A stretch of 64,000 nt of DNA, from contig WLXD01000007.1 in the NCBI GenBank assembly GCA_012103255.1, positions 62,001-126,000 of the forward strand, in the 5' to 3' direction. Both the position numbers and the translations under genes were made by a program. This DNA is from Acidobacteriota bacterium. Lineage in GTDB: Bacteria > Acidobacteriota > UBA890 > WLXD01. The notes under the pieces were generated by a model. The model saw only the letters and a list, made by a program, of their open reading frames with translations, was not told the origin of the DNA and did no database searches. Shown one piece after another: positions 52,592 to 62,700 of this stretch (positions within the stretch are counted from its first letter, which is position 1; each line of letters begins with the position of its first letter).

Positions 52592-54067
52592 TCATGCCGG
52601 GTATTGGGTTGCCAGTGCCGTTGCAACTTCTCCAGCTGCCCGGACACCGGACCGCAGCGCGCCCACCATCGTGGCGCGGGTCGCCGACGTGTGTTCTCCC
52701 GCGAAGTACACACGACCGTGTGACTCACGCAGCGTCGGGAGCAGCCGTTGCACTTGCCCTGGTGCGGGCATGGAAAAGCCCGCACGCGCGTAGGGGTCCC
52801 GCGACCAGCACTTGGTGACGCTGCCCTCAAATTGCCCCCCGATGCCGGGGTGGACCTTCTCGAGCCCAGCCAGTGTTCGCTCGACAATCTCGCTCTCGGG
52901 CAGCATGGCGAGATCTTCTGCGCCGGCACCACGGACGTGGCTTTCGAGAATGACGCGGGAGTGCGCCGCGTTCGCCGCGGCCTTCGGGTGCGTTTCCACC
53001 TGCCCGATCGGCAAGTCCGTGTGCGCGGAACCCGTCACGCCTTCATCGAGCCAGAAAGCCCGTCGCATCTGCACGAAGGTCCGCGTCACGTGCATGGTGC
53101 TCAACTCGGACAGTGCCCGCGCTTGCGGCGAAGGCAGCGCCGGCGCGAACTCGATGTCGCGCAGGACGGGCGCCGGCAACGTACAGACGATGTGATCCGC
53201 CTCGAACACGCGGCTCACGTTCGCCTGCCGCGTAGCAACGCGGACACGATCTCCCACGTGATGCACGGCCTCAACTTCGACTCCGTAGTGAATGCGCTGG
53301 CCGAGTTCACGAGCCAGCGCAAGCGGGAGGGCGTCGTTGCCATCGCGCAGCACGAACGGCGCGGCGCCCGTGACCGCCCAGGCGTAGTCGGCCATAGCGA
53401 CTGACTGCATCGAGGCTGTATCTATCGCCGCCCCAAACCACAGCCAATACCGCATCAACTGCACGGCGCCTTCGGAGGCACCGCCGGATCGCATGAAATC
53501 CGCCAGGGTTGTGTTGTCGAGGGCCGCCAAGGATGCGTCCTGCCAACGATCCGGCCGCACGATACTGGCCGGGAGTCGATCCACGATGTAACGCTGCTGG
53601 ATGCCCCAGGGACCCAGTGCTATTTCATCATCGGTCAGTTCCAGCGGCCACGACGTGGCTTCCCCTTCCTCGACGACGAATCGATGTCCGGCCAGGTGGT
53701 ACAGCTGCCGGCCACTGCTCGGGGCCAATGCGGCTCGTTCCAGCCCGAGCGCGTCGATGTACCGGTTGGCATGGACGTCGGAGGAAACGAACACCATGCC
53801 ACCAGCTTCGGCATGCAATCCGTCGGCGAAGGGCTGCCGCAGCGTGCGAACCCGCCCCCCGGCTCGGCTGCGCGCTTCGAGAACGACGACATCGTGACCG
53901 GCGGCTACGAGTTCCCGCGCCGCTGCGAGGCCGGCGAGACCTGCGCCCAGCACGATCACGCGGGGCGACTGTACTGGCGCCGCGGTCACCACGGATCGCG
54001 CCGCAAGCAAACCGGTCGCTCCGAGCGCCCCGTCACGCAGCACCCTGCGGCGCGTATAGCCCGTCAC
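52592..54067 (-). CDS. Tat-exported flavin monoamine oxidase
   Basis: FAD-dependent amine oxidase of 491 residues. A Tat signal (TRRRVLRDG, twin Arg near 5-8) exports it folded. The dinucleotide fold VLGAGLAGLAAAREL (about 38-53) and EARSRAGGRV (second FAD contact) are complete. The C-terminal FAD segment GRVYFAGEHTS (about 450) is typical of MAO, polyamine and amino-acid oxidases. Oxidation of amines releases aldehyde, ammonia and hydrogen peroxide. The GTG start shares one base with the stop of the serine hydrolase (TAGTG), so both are made from one message. Substrate not readable from sequence. Confidence 0.92.
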   Translation of the reverse strand: MTGYTRRRVLRDGALGATGLLAARSVVTAAPVQSPRVIVLGAGLAGLAAARELVAAGHDVVVLEARSRAGGRVRTLRQPFADGLHAEAGGMVFVSSDVHANRYIDALGLERAALAPSSGRQLYHLAGHRFVVEEGEATSWPLELTDDEIALGPWGIQQRYIVDRLPASIVRPDRWQDASLAALDNTTLADFMRSGGASEGAVQLMRYWLWFGAAIDTASMQSVAMADYAWAVTGAAPFVLRDGNDALPLALARELGQRIHYGVEVEAVHHVGDRVRVATRQANVSRVFEADHIVCTLPAPVLRDIEFAPALPSPQARALSELSTMHVTRTFVQMRRAFWLDEGVTGSAHTDLPIGQVETHPKAAANAAHSRVILESHVRGAGAEDLAMLPESEIVERTLAGLEKVHPGIGGQFEGSVTKCWSRDPYARAGFSMPAPGQVQRLLPTLRESHGRVYFAGEHTSATRATMVGALRSGVRAAGEVATALATQYPA

Positions 54068-56205
54068 TATTGCTCGCTATCCTCCGCCTGGCGGTGCGCG
54101 TCAAACACTCCGTTCGGCTGATGGAACCGGGCCGTCGGAACCGTGCCGTCATCCTCCATGAGGAACTCCACGGTGAATCCAGCGGCCTCCTTGATGCTGA
54201 AAGAAGTGCCGGAAACCGGCACCAGCTCAAAGGTGGGCTGACCGGTGACGGTTCCAAAGAGCGTGGTGCCGCGGAGCTCGACAACGATCTCCTGAGGGTC
54301 GAGCGCGTAGGTCCCGGTGAAGCGCTCGAGAAACACCGGATCGGCGAGCCGATCTTCGGGCAGGCGGGTGAACACCCGCGCCGAAAGCGTCGGCTCGATA
54401 GCCACGAGTACCTCGGTGATCGCGCCGAGGCTATCCATGCGGAACTGGAACTTCGTGCCGTCGAGCGTGGCGTCATCGTCGTCGACGACAAATGTGTCGA
54501 AGTGCCAATGGCTGAGGGCGCCGCCGAGCCCGTTGTAGTCGACGTGGAGCACGTCTTCCTGGAGCGTGACCGAGACGTCGCTGTACCCGGCGTTACCGAA
54601 CTCGCCCGTGTAGGCGCCCAGTCCGTGTGACGGCATCGTGTCCGGGACGCGACCCGCGTCCTCATCTTCGGATTCCTCGCCGTCCTCCTCCTCACCTTCA
54701 TCCTCGTCGTCCGGGTTCACCGCCGCGAGAGCCTGGTCCAGGTAGCCCGCGTCGTCGAGTCCGAGGATTCGATCGATCACGGTGCGGCCAACCGCCGTAG
54801 GCACCGGGTTGAGGCCATCCGCGTTCGTGTAGACCACGACTCCGAAATTGTCCTTCGGAAGCAGAGCGACCCAGGAGATGAACCCGTCGATGCCACCGCC
54901 GTGCTGCACCACGAAGTGTCCGCGCTGAGCCTCCACCATCCAGCCCATGCCGTAGCCCATGCCGAACACGTTGCGGCCGCCGGGGTAGCCGCCGACCACC
55001 ATCGCAGGCGTATGCATGGCCTGCATGGTCGATTCCTCGATGAGTCGCTGGCCATTGATCTCGCCACCCCCGAGGTGCAAGCGCATCCACTGCGTCATCT
55101 CTGCGACCGAGGAGTTGATCGAACCCGCTGGGCCAACGGCATCGATGTTGCGGAACGGAACGAGCGTGGCTTCGCCCTCCGCGAGCCGGTATGGCAGCGC
55201 ATGATCGTCGTCCGCTTTCGAGTTCTCGACCGAGAAGTTGGCACGACTCATCTCGAGCGGATTGAAGATGCGCTCCTGCACGAGTTGTTCCCAGGTCTTG
55301 CCCGTCACGCGTTCGGCCAGGAGGCCTGCGGTCATGAACATGATGTTCTGGTACTGCCACGTCTCGCGAAACTCGGCCGTGGGCTCGAGGTGAGCGAGTC
55401 GCGCGAAGATCTCCTCACGGGTGGCATTGGCGCCGTACCAGGCCAGGTCATGGCGCGGGAGCCCGCTGCTGTGAATCAAGAGGTCCTTCACCGTCAGGTG
55501 CTGGGTGGCGTAATCGTCCTGCAACCTGAAGTCAGGCATGTGCTCAATCACCGGGTCATCCCAGGCGAGCTGCCCCTCATCGACGAGGAGTGCCAGCACG
55601 AACGCGGTGAACGCCTTCGAAGTGGAGCCAATCGCGAAGAGCGTGTTCTCCGTCGCGGGCAGCCCGTTCTCAACGTCGCGCTGGCCATAGCCCTTCGCGA
55701 ACACGAGCTGATCGTCCGCGACCACGGCGATGCTCAGGCCCGGCACACCGAAGTCCTCAAGCGCTTTCTCGATGATCGGGTCGATTCCCTCCAGGGCGTC
55801 ACGCGCCTGCTCCGCCATGTCGGCGCCGCGGGTCATGGAGAAGGCGAAGATCTGTCCGCCTTGAGTGAACTCGCCCGTGATCTTGTCTTCGAAACGGCTG
55901 CCCTGGAACACCGGGTCGCCCGGCACATCCGGCATGCGGAACGACACGGCATCGCCGTCGACCATGACGTCGGCGAGCGCGTAGTTTGAAAGCCCCTGAG
56001 CCGGAATCGAGATATCTCCGGTCCAACCCGTTTCGCTGTCTTCGAGATCGACGTCGAACTCGATGTCCACCGCGTTCGGGGCTGCCGCCGACACCTTCAC
56101 GACACCGCGCCAATGGCCCGCCGCGGAACCCGTATCCTGGGCTGTCAGTGGAACCGCCACCAGGACGAGTGCCAGCAGAAGCGAGATTCGTGGCAACCGA
56201 TTCAT
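54067..56205 (-). CDS. Serine hydrolase (beta-lactamase/D-Ala-D-Ala carboxypeptidase class C) with extra domains
   Basis: Secreted penicillin-binding-type hydrolase, 712 residues, with a signal peptide (about 1-22). A beta-rich N-domain (about 28-128) precedes the class C fold: STSK nucleophile (Ser194, Lys197), YQN (about 285) and HGGGID (about 440) in place of KTG. An extremely acidic linker (about 497-516, mostly Asp and Glu) leads to a C-terminal DUF3471-like beta domain. The role could be peptidase, esterase or amidase action on peptidoglycan or D-peptides; it need not be a drug-resistance enzyme. It is first in a two-gene message with the amine oxidase. Confidence 0.9.
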   Translation of the reverse strand: MNRLPRISLLLALVLVAVPLTAQDTGSAAGHWRGVVKVSAAAPNAVDIEFDVDLEDSETGWTGDISIPAQGLSNYALADVMVDGDAVSFRMPDVPGDPVFQGSRFEDKITGEFTQGGQIFAFSMTRGADMAEQARDALEGIDPIIEKALEDFGVPGLSIAVVADDQLVFAKGYGQRDVENGLPATENTLFAIGSTSKAFTAFVLALLVDEGQLAWDDPVIEHMPDFRLQDDYATQHLTVKDLLIHSSGLPRHDLAWYGANATREEIFARLAHLEPTAEFRETWQYQNIMFMTAGLLAERVTGKTWEQLVQERIFNPLEMSRANFSVENSKADDDHALPYRLAEGEATLVPFRNIDAVGPAGSINSSVAEMTQWMRLHLGGGEINGQRLIEESTMQAMHTPAMVVGGYPGGRNVFGMGYGMGWMVEAQRGHFVVQHGGGIDGFISWVALLPKDNFGVVVYTNADGLNPVPTAVGRTVIDRILGLDDAGYLDQALAAVNPDDEDEGEEEDGEESEDEDAGRVPDTMPSHGLGAYTGEFGNAGYSDVSVTLQEDVLHVDYNGLGGALSHWHFDTFVVDDDDATLDGTKFQFRMDSLGAITEVLVAIEPTLSARVFTRLPEDRLADPVFLERFTGTYALDPQEIVVELRGTTLFGTVTGQPTFELVPVSGTSFSIKEAAGFTVEFLMEDDGTVPTARFHQPNGVFDAHRQAEDSEQ

Positions 56206-56299
56206 GTCCTACCCCCAGGCTGAACGTAATGCGGAAAAGCACCCGCGGCACGATGAGCTAGTGCCCGGCTCCGACAGAATTCTAGGAGACCGACGCTCC

Positions 56300-57241
56300 C
56301 TACGCTGTGTGTGCCGCCAAAGAGCTGACTCTTCGTCGATACGCTCCAGGCCCCATGCCGACGACCGACTTGAATCGTCGGCTAAACGCGGCCTCGGACT
56401 CGTAGCCAACTCGCTGCGCAACCTCCTTCGCGGGTGCTCCTGCCCCCAGAAGTCGCCTGGCGACGTCCATGCGGTGGGAGGTGAGGTACTCGATAGCCGT
56501 CGCACCGAACGATCTCGAGAATCTCGCGGCGAACGTTGTGCGCGACATGCCAGCCTGCCGAGCCAACGAAGCCAGTGTCCAGGCCGCTGCAGGTTGCGCG
56601 TGCATCGCACGCATGGCGTCGCCAAGTCCGGGCTCGAACAACGTTCGCAGAAACGGCACTTCAGTGGCCCCGTGTTCCGCTTGATAGCGAACGCATTGAA
56701 CGAACAGGATCTCGGACAGGCGTCGGACCGTTGCGAGACTGCCGGGACGCCCCGCGCTGGTCTCGGCGGCGATGAACCGCACGAGTTGATCGATCCAGGC
56801 GAAGTCGTAGTCGGGCGATGCGGGAACATGCACGATGCTCGGCAAGCCGTCCAGCAGCGGATGAGCCGCGCCGCGGTCAAACGCGAAGTAGCCACAAACC
56901 ATGCGAGTCCGTTCGCCACCGCCGCCCCAGACCAACGGCGCAGCGGGGCCAGGATCGGCCGATTCCAGAACATCGCCAAGCCCCACGGCGGGCGTCGCCG
57001 GATCTTCCTGTAGAAGGTGGCCATTGCCGTGCGGGACCAGCGCGAGGTCACCCTGCGACAGCAATCGCACCTCGCCGGTGCTCGGGACGGTGAGCCAGCA
57101 GCGTCCCTGGGTTACGACATGGAATCGACAGACGTTCGTGTCCTCGGGTACGTCGACGCCCCAGGGAGCCGTGAAATCCGTCCCGAAGTACAGGCTCCCT
57201 CGCAGCCGCAACGAGTCGATCACATCCGTCAGCACGTGCAC
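56300..57241 (-). CDS. AraC family regulator with cupin_6 sensor domain
   Basis: Transcription factor of 313 residues. The N-terminal cupin (about 15-190; FHVVTQGRCWLTV, DLALVPHGNGH) belongs to the AraC_binding_2/cupin_6 group. The C-terminal double HTH lies at about 215-305, with WTLASLARQAGMSRTTFAARF and APAKEVAQRVGYESEAAFSRRF. It probably regulates a nearby oxidoreductase or transporter in response to a small molecule; the divergent DUF4383 gene is the closest candidate. A palindrome (57264-57277) lies 23 bases upstream of its start. ATG 57241 is the first clear start. Confidence 0.92.
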   Translation of the reverse strand: MHVLTDVIDSLRLRGSLYFGTDFTAPWGVDVPEDTNVCRFHVVTQGRCWLTVPSTGEVRLLSQGDLALVPHGNGHLLQEDPATPAVGLGDVLESADPGPAAPLVWGGGGERTRMVCGYFAFDRGAAHPLLDGLPSIVHVPASPDYDFAWIDQLVRFIAAETSAGRPGSLATVRRLSEILFVQCVRYQAEHGATEVPFLRTLFEPGLGDAMRAMHAQPAAAWTLASLARQAGMSRTTFAARFSRSFGATAIEYLTSHRMDVARRLLGAGAPAKEVAQRVGYESEAAFSRRFKSVVGMGPGAYRRRVSSLAAHTA

Positions 57242-57263
57242 GGCGGAATCACCTACGAGATTT

Positions 57264-57277
57264 AAGTGCTAGTACTT
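57264..57277. promoter_or_regulatory. Near-perfect palindrome between AraC and DUF4383 genes
   Basis: AAGTGCTAGTACTT is self-complementary at all but one base pair around the centre CTAG. It lies just outside the AraC start in a 158-base divergent gap, a typical place for an operator that could serve both genes. Confidence 0.45.
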
Positions 57278-57399
57278 GTCAACGCACGATCGAGCAAGAA
57301 CTTTGCATTCTTGAGCATGAGACGTACGAACAGAGAGTAGCAAACTAACCAATGAACGCGAGGATACACCTCGCGACAAGCACTCTCGGAGAAGACGCG

Positions 57400-57810
57400 A
57401 TGCACTCGAACCACCTCACACCGGTCAGGGCCGCCTGGGCGCTGTCTCTACTATTTCTCGCGCCCGGCGTCCTGGGCTTTCTGCCCAACCCGTTGGTCGG
57501 AGCGACGGGCATGTTCGAAACCAACGCACCGCACAACCTCGTGCACCTCGCGACCGCTGTCGGATTCGCGGTCGTCGCGCGGCTCGGCGATCGTTGGTCG
57601 CTGAACTTCATGCGAGCATTTGCCGTGGTGTATCTGCTGGTCGCAGTTCTCGGTTTCGTTACGCTGGGTGGCATGGACCGCGGCCTGCTGCTTGGTTTGA
57701 TCCACATCAATAGTCTCGACAACTACCTCCACGCGGGCCTGGCTCTCGCAATCCTTGGAACGTCCGTCGTCGCTAAGGTGCCGTACGCGCCTGTCGCCAC
57801 GGCAAGCTAG
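57400..57810 (+). CDS. DUF4383 family membrane protein
   Basis: Four-helix inner-membrane protein of 136 residues (helices at about 10-30, 45-62, 75-95 and 105-125). It shows the family pattern TPVRAAWALSLLFLAPGVLGFLP and NAPHNLVHLATAVGFAVVA, where the conserved HN-LVH segment suggests a metal or proton-linked role, not proven. GGAGAAG stands 5 bases before the ATG at 57400 and fixes the start; an ATG 48 bases upstream is less likely. It is divergent from an AraC regulator and ends at a strong hairpin. Confidence 0.85.
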   Translation: MHSNHLTPVRAAWALSLLFLAPGVLGFLPNPLVGATGMFETNAPHNLVHLATAVGFAVVARLGDRWSLNFMRAFAVVYLLVAVLGFVTLGGMDRGLLLGLIHINSLDNYLHAGLALAILGTSVVAKVPYAPVATAS

Positions 57811-57829
57811 GCATCCACCGAGGGCCGAT

Positions 57830-57856
57830 CCGGACACGGGCCTGCGCCGTGTCCGG
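57830..57856 (+). terminator. Terminator hairpin after the DUF4383 gene
   Basis: Perfect 10-base-pair stem CCGGACACGG/CCGTGTCCGG with a 7-base loop, 20 bases past the stop, followed by TCGCTTTC. Likely the end of the DUF4383 transcript. Confidence 0.7.
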
Positions 57857-57916
57857 TCGCTTTCGGTTCATGGGACACAACACTTCGCAAATCCAGCGCC
57901 GCCATATGAACGTCAA

Positions 57917-58528
57917 ATGACCCAACCTACTCCGCTCGAACAGACCAACCTGGACGCGATCGTGGAAGAGGCCAGGCGCTGCGACTTGTGCGTACCGAAT
58001 CTGCCGCTTGGGCCCAACCCGCTCTTCAAGGTCTCGGCGGACGTGCGGATTCTGGTGATCGGTCAAGCTCCCGGGCGGGTTGCTCACCTGCGTAGCACGC
58101 CTTGGGATGACAAGAGCGGCGACCGGCTCCGCTCCTGGCTGGGCATCACGCGGAACGAGTTCTATTCGAGACCCGAGGTAGGTCTTCTCCCGATGGGATT
58201 CTGTTTCCCGGGCACGGGCCCCCGAGGTGACCTCGCACCGCGGCCAGAGTGCGCCGATGCATGGCACAGCCGAATCATCGAGTTGCTACCAAACCGTGCG
58301 ATGACGCTGTTGGTCGGTCGCTATGCGTTCGAGGCGTATTGGCGAACCAACCGATCCGAAAGACTCACGGCCGCCGCACGCGATTGGCGATCGCGGTTCC
58401 CGGAGTCACTTGTTCTGCCGCACCCGAGCCCTCGCAACAATCGCTGGCTCGCTGCCAATCCATGGTTCGAGGCCGAAGCGGTACCGGCAATCCGCGAAGA
58501 GGTCGCGCGCTTACTCAGCTCCACCTAG
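57917..58528 (+). CDS. Uracil-DNA glycosylase family protein
   Basis: DNA repair glycosylase of 203 residues of the UDG superfamily. Motif 1 is VIGQAPGRVAHLRS (about 48-61), the intercalating His motif is LPHPSPRNN (about 172-180). An N-terminal CDLC pair (about 19-22) hints at the Fe-S forms of families 4 and 5, but only two of the four cysteines are obvious, so the cluster is uncertain. The ATG at 57917 is the first that gives a family-like N-terminus; the frame is open upstream. Its end overlaps the convergent flavoprotein gene by 18 bases. Confidence 0.86.
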   Translation: MTQPTPLEQTNLDAIVEEARRCDLCVPNLPLGPNPLFKVSADVRILVIGQAPGRVAHLRSTPWDDKSGDRLRSWLGITRNEFYSRPEVGLLPMGFCFPGTGPRGDLAPRPECADAWHSRIIELLPNRAMTLLVGRYAFEAYWRTNRSERLTAAARDWRSRFPESLVLPHPSPRNNRWLAANPWFEAEAVPAIREEVARLLSST

Positions 58529-59632
58529 TTCGGCGAGCGTGACGCGTCGCCTGTCCGTGCGGATCTGCGCGTCGATGGCGTCGATCGCGCGCACCGCATA
58601 TTCCTGGGCGGTGTAGATCTGCTTCATCACTGGCTCGTCGGCGCGTTTCACCATGTCACCCACGGCGAACAGACCCGGCGTGGTGGTGGCGCCGCGTGCG
58701 TCGATCAGGACGTGCCGCTCGTCGACCGGCGCGCCAGGGTCAGCAAGCTCTGCGCCAAGTTGGCGTGCCAGATCGTTGTAGACACGATGCAAGCCGAGCG
58801 CGACGAGGCCGAATCGAACCTCGATCCTCGCTCCGCCTTCGAGCACGAAGGCCTGTAGGTCGCCCTTGGCGCCATCGACTCCGGTGATCGGCTCGGGACG
58901 GACGGCGATTCCGTAAGCCTGAAGAAGACGTGAAGAATCGTCGCTCCAGCTGGCCGCCTCACCGTTCGTGAGAACGGAGCACGCCGACTGGTAGCGCTCG
59001 TGCAGCATCATGGCGAGCTGCGCCGCTCCTTCGCCGTGACCGAGCACCGCGGTCGGGATTCCGGAGGTGAGATGTCCCTCACATCGGATGCAATACAGCA
59101 CCGTCTCGCGGTTGGCATACGGGAAGATCCAAGAGGCATCGGCAATCGCCTCACCTCCTTCGTCGCGATTGATCAGCGGCTGTCTGTCCATCACGCCCGT
59201 GGCAAGAACCACGAAACGAGCGCGGTACTCCTCCTCCTCGGCCCGTAAAACAAAGCCGCCGTCTGCGGCGCTCGCCTCGGTGGCGGCACTCTTGATCAGA
59301 GTCACGCGGTCGGAGTAGCTCTCTTTTACGCGATCGACCGTGTTGCGCACAATGTCGCGAGCGGCGATGTGCTCGTGACCGTCCGCCAGAGCGGAGCGCG
59401 CATCCGCGAACTCCGCGCCCCGCAACGAGCGCGCGAGCTTGGCCCGGACGATCCCGTCATGGATTCCGATCATGTTGTCGATGTTCGCCACCCACTGCGA
59501 CCTCGACCTCTTGGTCGTAATCCGGTCGCCGAGCAACCAGCCGACTCTGATGTGTTCATACTGCGCGGCTCGCAGCGCCGCGGCACTCCCCGCGATTCCG
59601 CCGCCCACGACGATCAAGTCGAATTTCGACAC
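58511..59632 (-). CDS. Thioredoxin-reductase-like FAD/NAD(P) oxidoreductase
   Basis: Flavoprotein disulfide reductase of 373 residues. The FAD fold is LIVVGGGIAGSAAALRA (about 7-22). A redox-active CIRC pair (Cys181, Cys184) stands where thioredoxin reductase has CATC. The NAD(P) fold AVLGHGEGAAQLAMML follows, and GLFAVGDMVKRADEPVMKQI closes the FAD site. The first 50 residues contain a longer insertion than in TrxB, so the partner need not be thioredoxin; bacillithiol or ferredoxin reductase relatives are alternatives. The GTG at 59632 is chosen because it precedes the Rossmann fold by six residues; the frame is open upstream. Confidence 0.88.
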   Translation of the reverse strand: MSKFDLIVVGGGIAGSAAALRAAQYEHIRVGWLLGDRITTKRSRSQWVANIDNMIGIHDGIVRAKLARSLRGAEFADARSALADGHEHIAARDIVRNTVDRVKESYSDRVTLIKSAATEASAADGGFVLRAEEEEYRARFVVLATGVMDRQPLINRDEGGEAIADASWIFPYANRETVLYCIRCEGHLTSGIPTAVLGHGEGAAQLAMMLHERYQSACSVLTNGEAASWSDDSSRLLQAYGIAVRPEPITGVDGAKGDLQAFVLEGGARIEVRFGLVALGLHRVYNDLARQLGAELADPGAPVDERHVLIDARGATTTPGLFAVGDMVKRADEPVMKQIYTAQEYAVRAIDAIDAQIRTDRRRVTLAELGGAE

Positions 59633-59778
59633 GCGCTCACACCACGTTTCTGGCGATTGTGCTCGAACGGTACACCAGCAAAATGGGCGCGATCGGTGTC
59701 CTTCCCCGTGCAGTGGGTTGTGCGCCTCGCTAGAATCCGGGCGCATCCAGTTCATGATCCGAATCCGAGGCCTGTGTG

Positions 59779-62700
59779 ATGAAGCGTTCCGTACCCGTTG
59801 TGTTGCTACTCCTGCTCCTCTTCGTACTGCCTGTCGCCCCGGCTGCCGGCCAGGAGGCCGACACCACCGTGGCAGGCGCGGTCAACGCCATGCAGTTGCG
59901 GGCTATCGGACCGGCCCTCATGGGCGGTCGGATCGCGGACATCAAGGTGCACCCCGAGGATCGAAGCACCTGGTACGTAGCCGTTGGCTCCGGTGGTCTG
60001 TGGAAGACCACCAATGCCGGAATCATCTGGACTCCGATATTCGACGACCAGCCCTCCTACTCGATCGGCACGGTCGAAATCGACCCGAACAACCCTGACG
60101 TGATCTGGGTCGGCACAGGCGAGAACGTCAGCGGCCGTCACGTCGCCTGGGGCACCGGAATCTACCGCAGCCTCGATGGCGGACGATCCTGGGCTGTGAT
60201 GGGACTGCCGGCATCCGAACACATCGGCAAGATCCTGATCGACCCGCGCGACTCCAACACCGTGCTCGTCGCGGCAGAAGGCCCGCTGTGGTCGAGCGGC
60301 GGGGAACGCGGTGTCTACAAGACCACGGACGGCGGGCAGACCTGGCGCGCGGTCCTCGAGATCAACGCCGACACGGGCGTCACGGATATCGAGTTCGATC
60401 CCACTGACCCGGACACGATCTATGCCGCCGCCTACCAGCGTCGCCGGCACATCTGGTCGCTGCTCGGAGGCGGCCCGGATTCGGGGATCTATAAGTCAAC
60501 CGACGGTGGCGAGAACTGGCGCCGCATCAATCGCGGATTGCCGGACGGCGACATGGGCAAGATCGGGCTCGCCGTCACGCCGGCGGACTCGAACGTCGTC
60601 TACGCCACGATCGAGGCCGATCGCGATGAGCGCGGCCTGTACATCTCGACCGACAAGGGCGAGAGCTGGACGCGCCGAAGCTCATACATATCCGGAGGTA
60701 CCGGCCCGCACTACTACCAGGAGATCGAGGCCTCGCCCGAGGATCCGCAACTGCTCTACCAGATGGATGTGTTCATCCACGTCTCCCGCGACGGCGGGCA
60801 GTCGTTTGACTTCCTCGGAACCGGTCGCGAGAAGCACAGTGACAACCACGCCCTGTGGATCGACCCGGATGATGGCAAGCATCTCCTCGCTGGTACCGAT
60901 GCGGGGCTCTACGAGACCTTCGATGAAGGCACCACGTGGCGGCACTTCCCGAACATGCCGATCTCGCAGTTCTACAAACTCGCAGTCGACAACAGCGAGC
61001 CCTTCTACAACATCCTGGGTGGCGCTCAGGATCTGGGCACTCTGCTTGGGCCGTCACGCACTCTGAACACAGAGGGCATTCGCAACCAGGACTGGACCGT
61101 TCCTCTGGGTGCCGACGGCTACGGAGTCGCCTTTGATCCCGATGATCCGAAGGTGATGTACATGGAGACGCAGGTCGGCAACCTGCAGCGTGTCGACGGC
61201 CGCAGCTTCGAGGTTGTCGACATCCAGCCGCAGTCGGCGCCCGGAGACGCACCGGAGCGCTTCAACTGGGACGCACCTCTCCTGATCAGTCCTCACTCGA
61301 GCAGCCGCCTCTACTTCGGTTCGCAGCGCCTGTGGCGAAGCGACAACCGTGGCGACTCGTGGACGCCGGTGAGCGAAGATCTCACACGTAATACCAACCG
61401 CTACACGCTCGAGCTGATGGATCGGGTGTGGAGCGTGGATTCGCTCTACGACAACGGCGCGATGTCACAGTACGCAACACTCACCGCGATCACGGAATCG
61501 CCTCTCCAGGAAGGCGTGATCTACACGGGCTCGGACGACGGTGTCGTTTCGGCAACTGTCTCCGGTGGAGGCAGCTGGCAGGACACCGCGCCGCTTCCAG
61601 GCCTACCCGATCGATCGTTCATCAACGATGTCGAGGCCTCCCAGCACGATCCGGCTGGGGTCTTCGTAGTGGCCGACGCGCACAAGATCGGGGACTTCAG
61701 TCCGTACGTTTACGCCAGCGACGATCACGGAGCCTCGTGGCGGAGCATCTCGGGTGATCTGCCGGACGGCACGATCGTGTGGGCGATCCAGCAGGACCAC
61801 GAGTCGGCAGACCTTCTGTTTCTCGCCGCCGAGTACGGCATCTACACAAGCGTCAACGGAGGCGCCAACTGGCATCGCCTCGGCGGCGCGCCGACGATCG
61901 CGTTCCGTGACTTGAAGCTGCATCGCCGAGACAACGATGTGGTCGGCACGACGTTCGGACGCGGGTTCTACGTGCTCGACGACTACTCCCCGCTTCGGGG
62001 CGTCGCCGACGGTGCACTCGAGAACGCCGCAGCGCTCTTCGAGCCGCGCGACGCATGGTGGTACGTGCCCAACGAGCCAGGCCAGGCGAAGGGTCAGCCG
62101 ACGCTCGGCAGCGACAGCTTCAAGACTCCCAACCCGGACTTCGGCGTGGCTTTCACCTACTTCCTGAGTGAGGTACCCAAGACCGCCGCCGAACAGCGCC
62201 GCGACCGCGAAGCCGCTGCGCGGGAAACCGGCGACGATGCTCCGTTCCCCGGCTACGACCTGCTACGCGAAGAGGCGGCGGAGAGCTCACCTCGCGCGCT
62301 CCTCCTGGTGCGCGATTCCAGCGGTAGCCCCGTGCGGTGGATCGAGGGACCTGCACGTGCCGGTGTACACCGCGTGAATTGGGACCTACGTCACCCCGCA
62401 CCGAATCCCATCGATCTGAGCGTGCCAGGTTTCCAACCACCGTGGGCAGGCAGCCCGGTCGGACCACTTGCGGCGCCCGGCACCTACAGCGTCGAGCTGA
62501 TGCTGGTGGCCGGCGGCGAAGCCCAGGCGCTGGCTGAACCTCAGATGTTCGAGGTTCGACCAGTCCCGAACATCCCCGGCCAACCCGACTTCAATGCCAT
62601 CGCCGCGTTCCAGTCGGAGGTCGCGGAGGCCCGTCGCCAGGTGGCGGCTGCTGGTGCGCAGATCGGGGAGGCCCGCAACAAGCTCCGGTTCATGCGAGCC

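Noticed and set aside
54901-55989. A 362-codon plus-strand frame over the serine hydrolase
   Set aside because: Antisense shadow with His/Arg-rich low-information translation; the minus strand has the SxxK, YxN and HGG motifs.
54067-56205. Calling the serine hydrolase an antibiotic-resistance beta-lactamase
   Set aside because: The extra beta domains, acidic linker and HGG in place of KTG are typical of peptidase or esterase relatives; nothing shows activity on beta-lactams.
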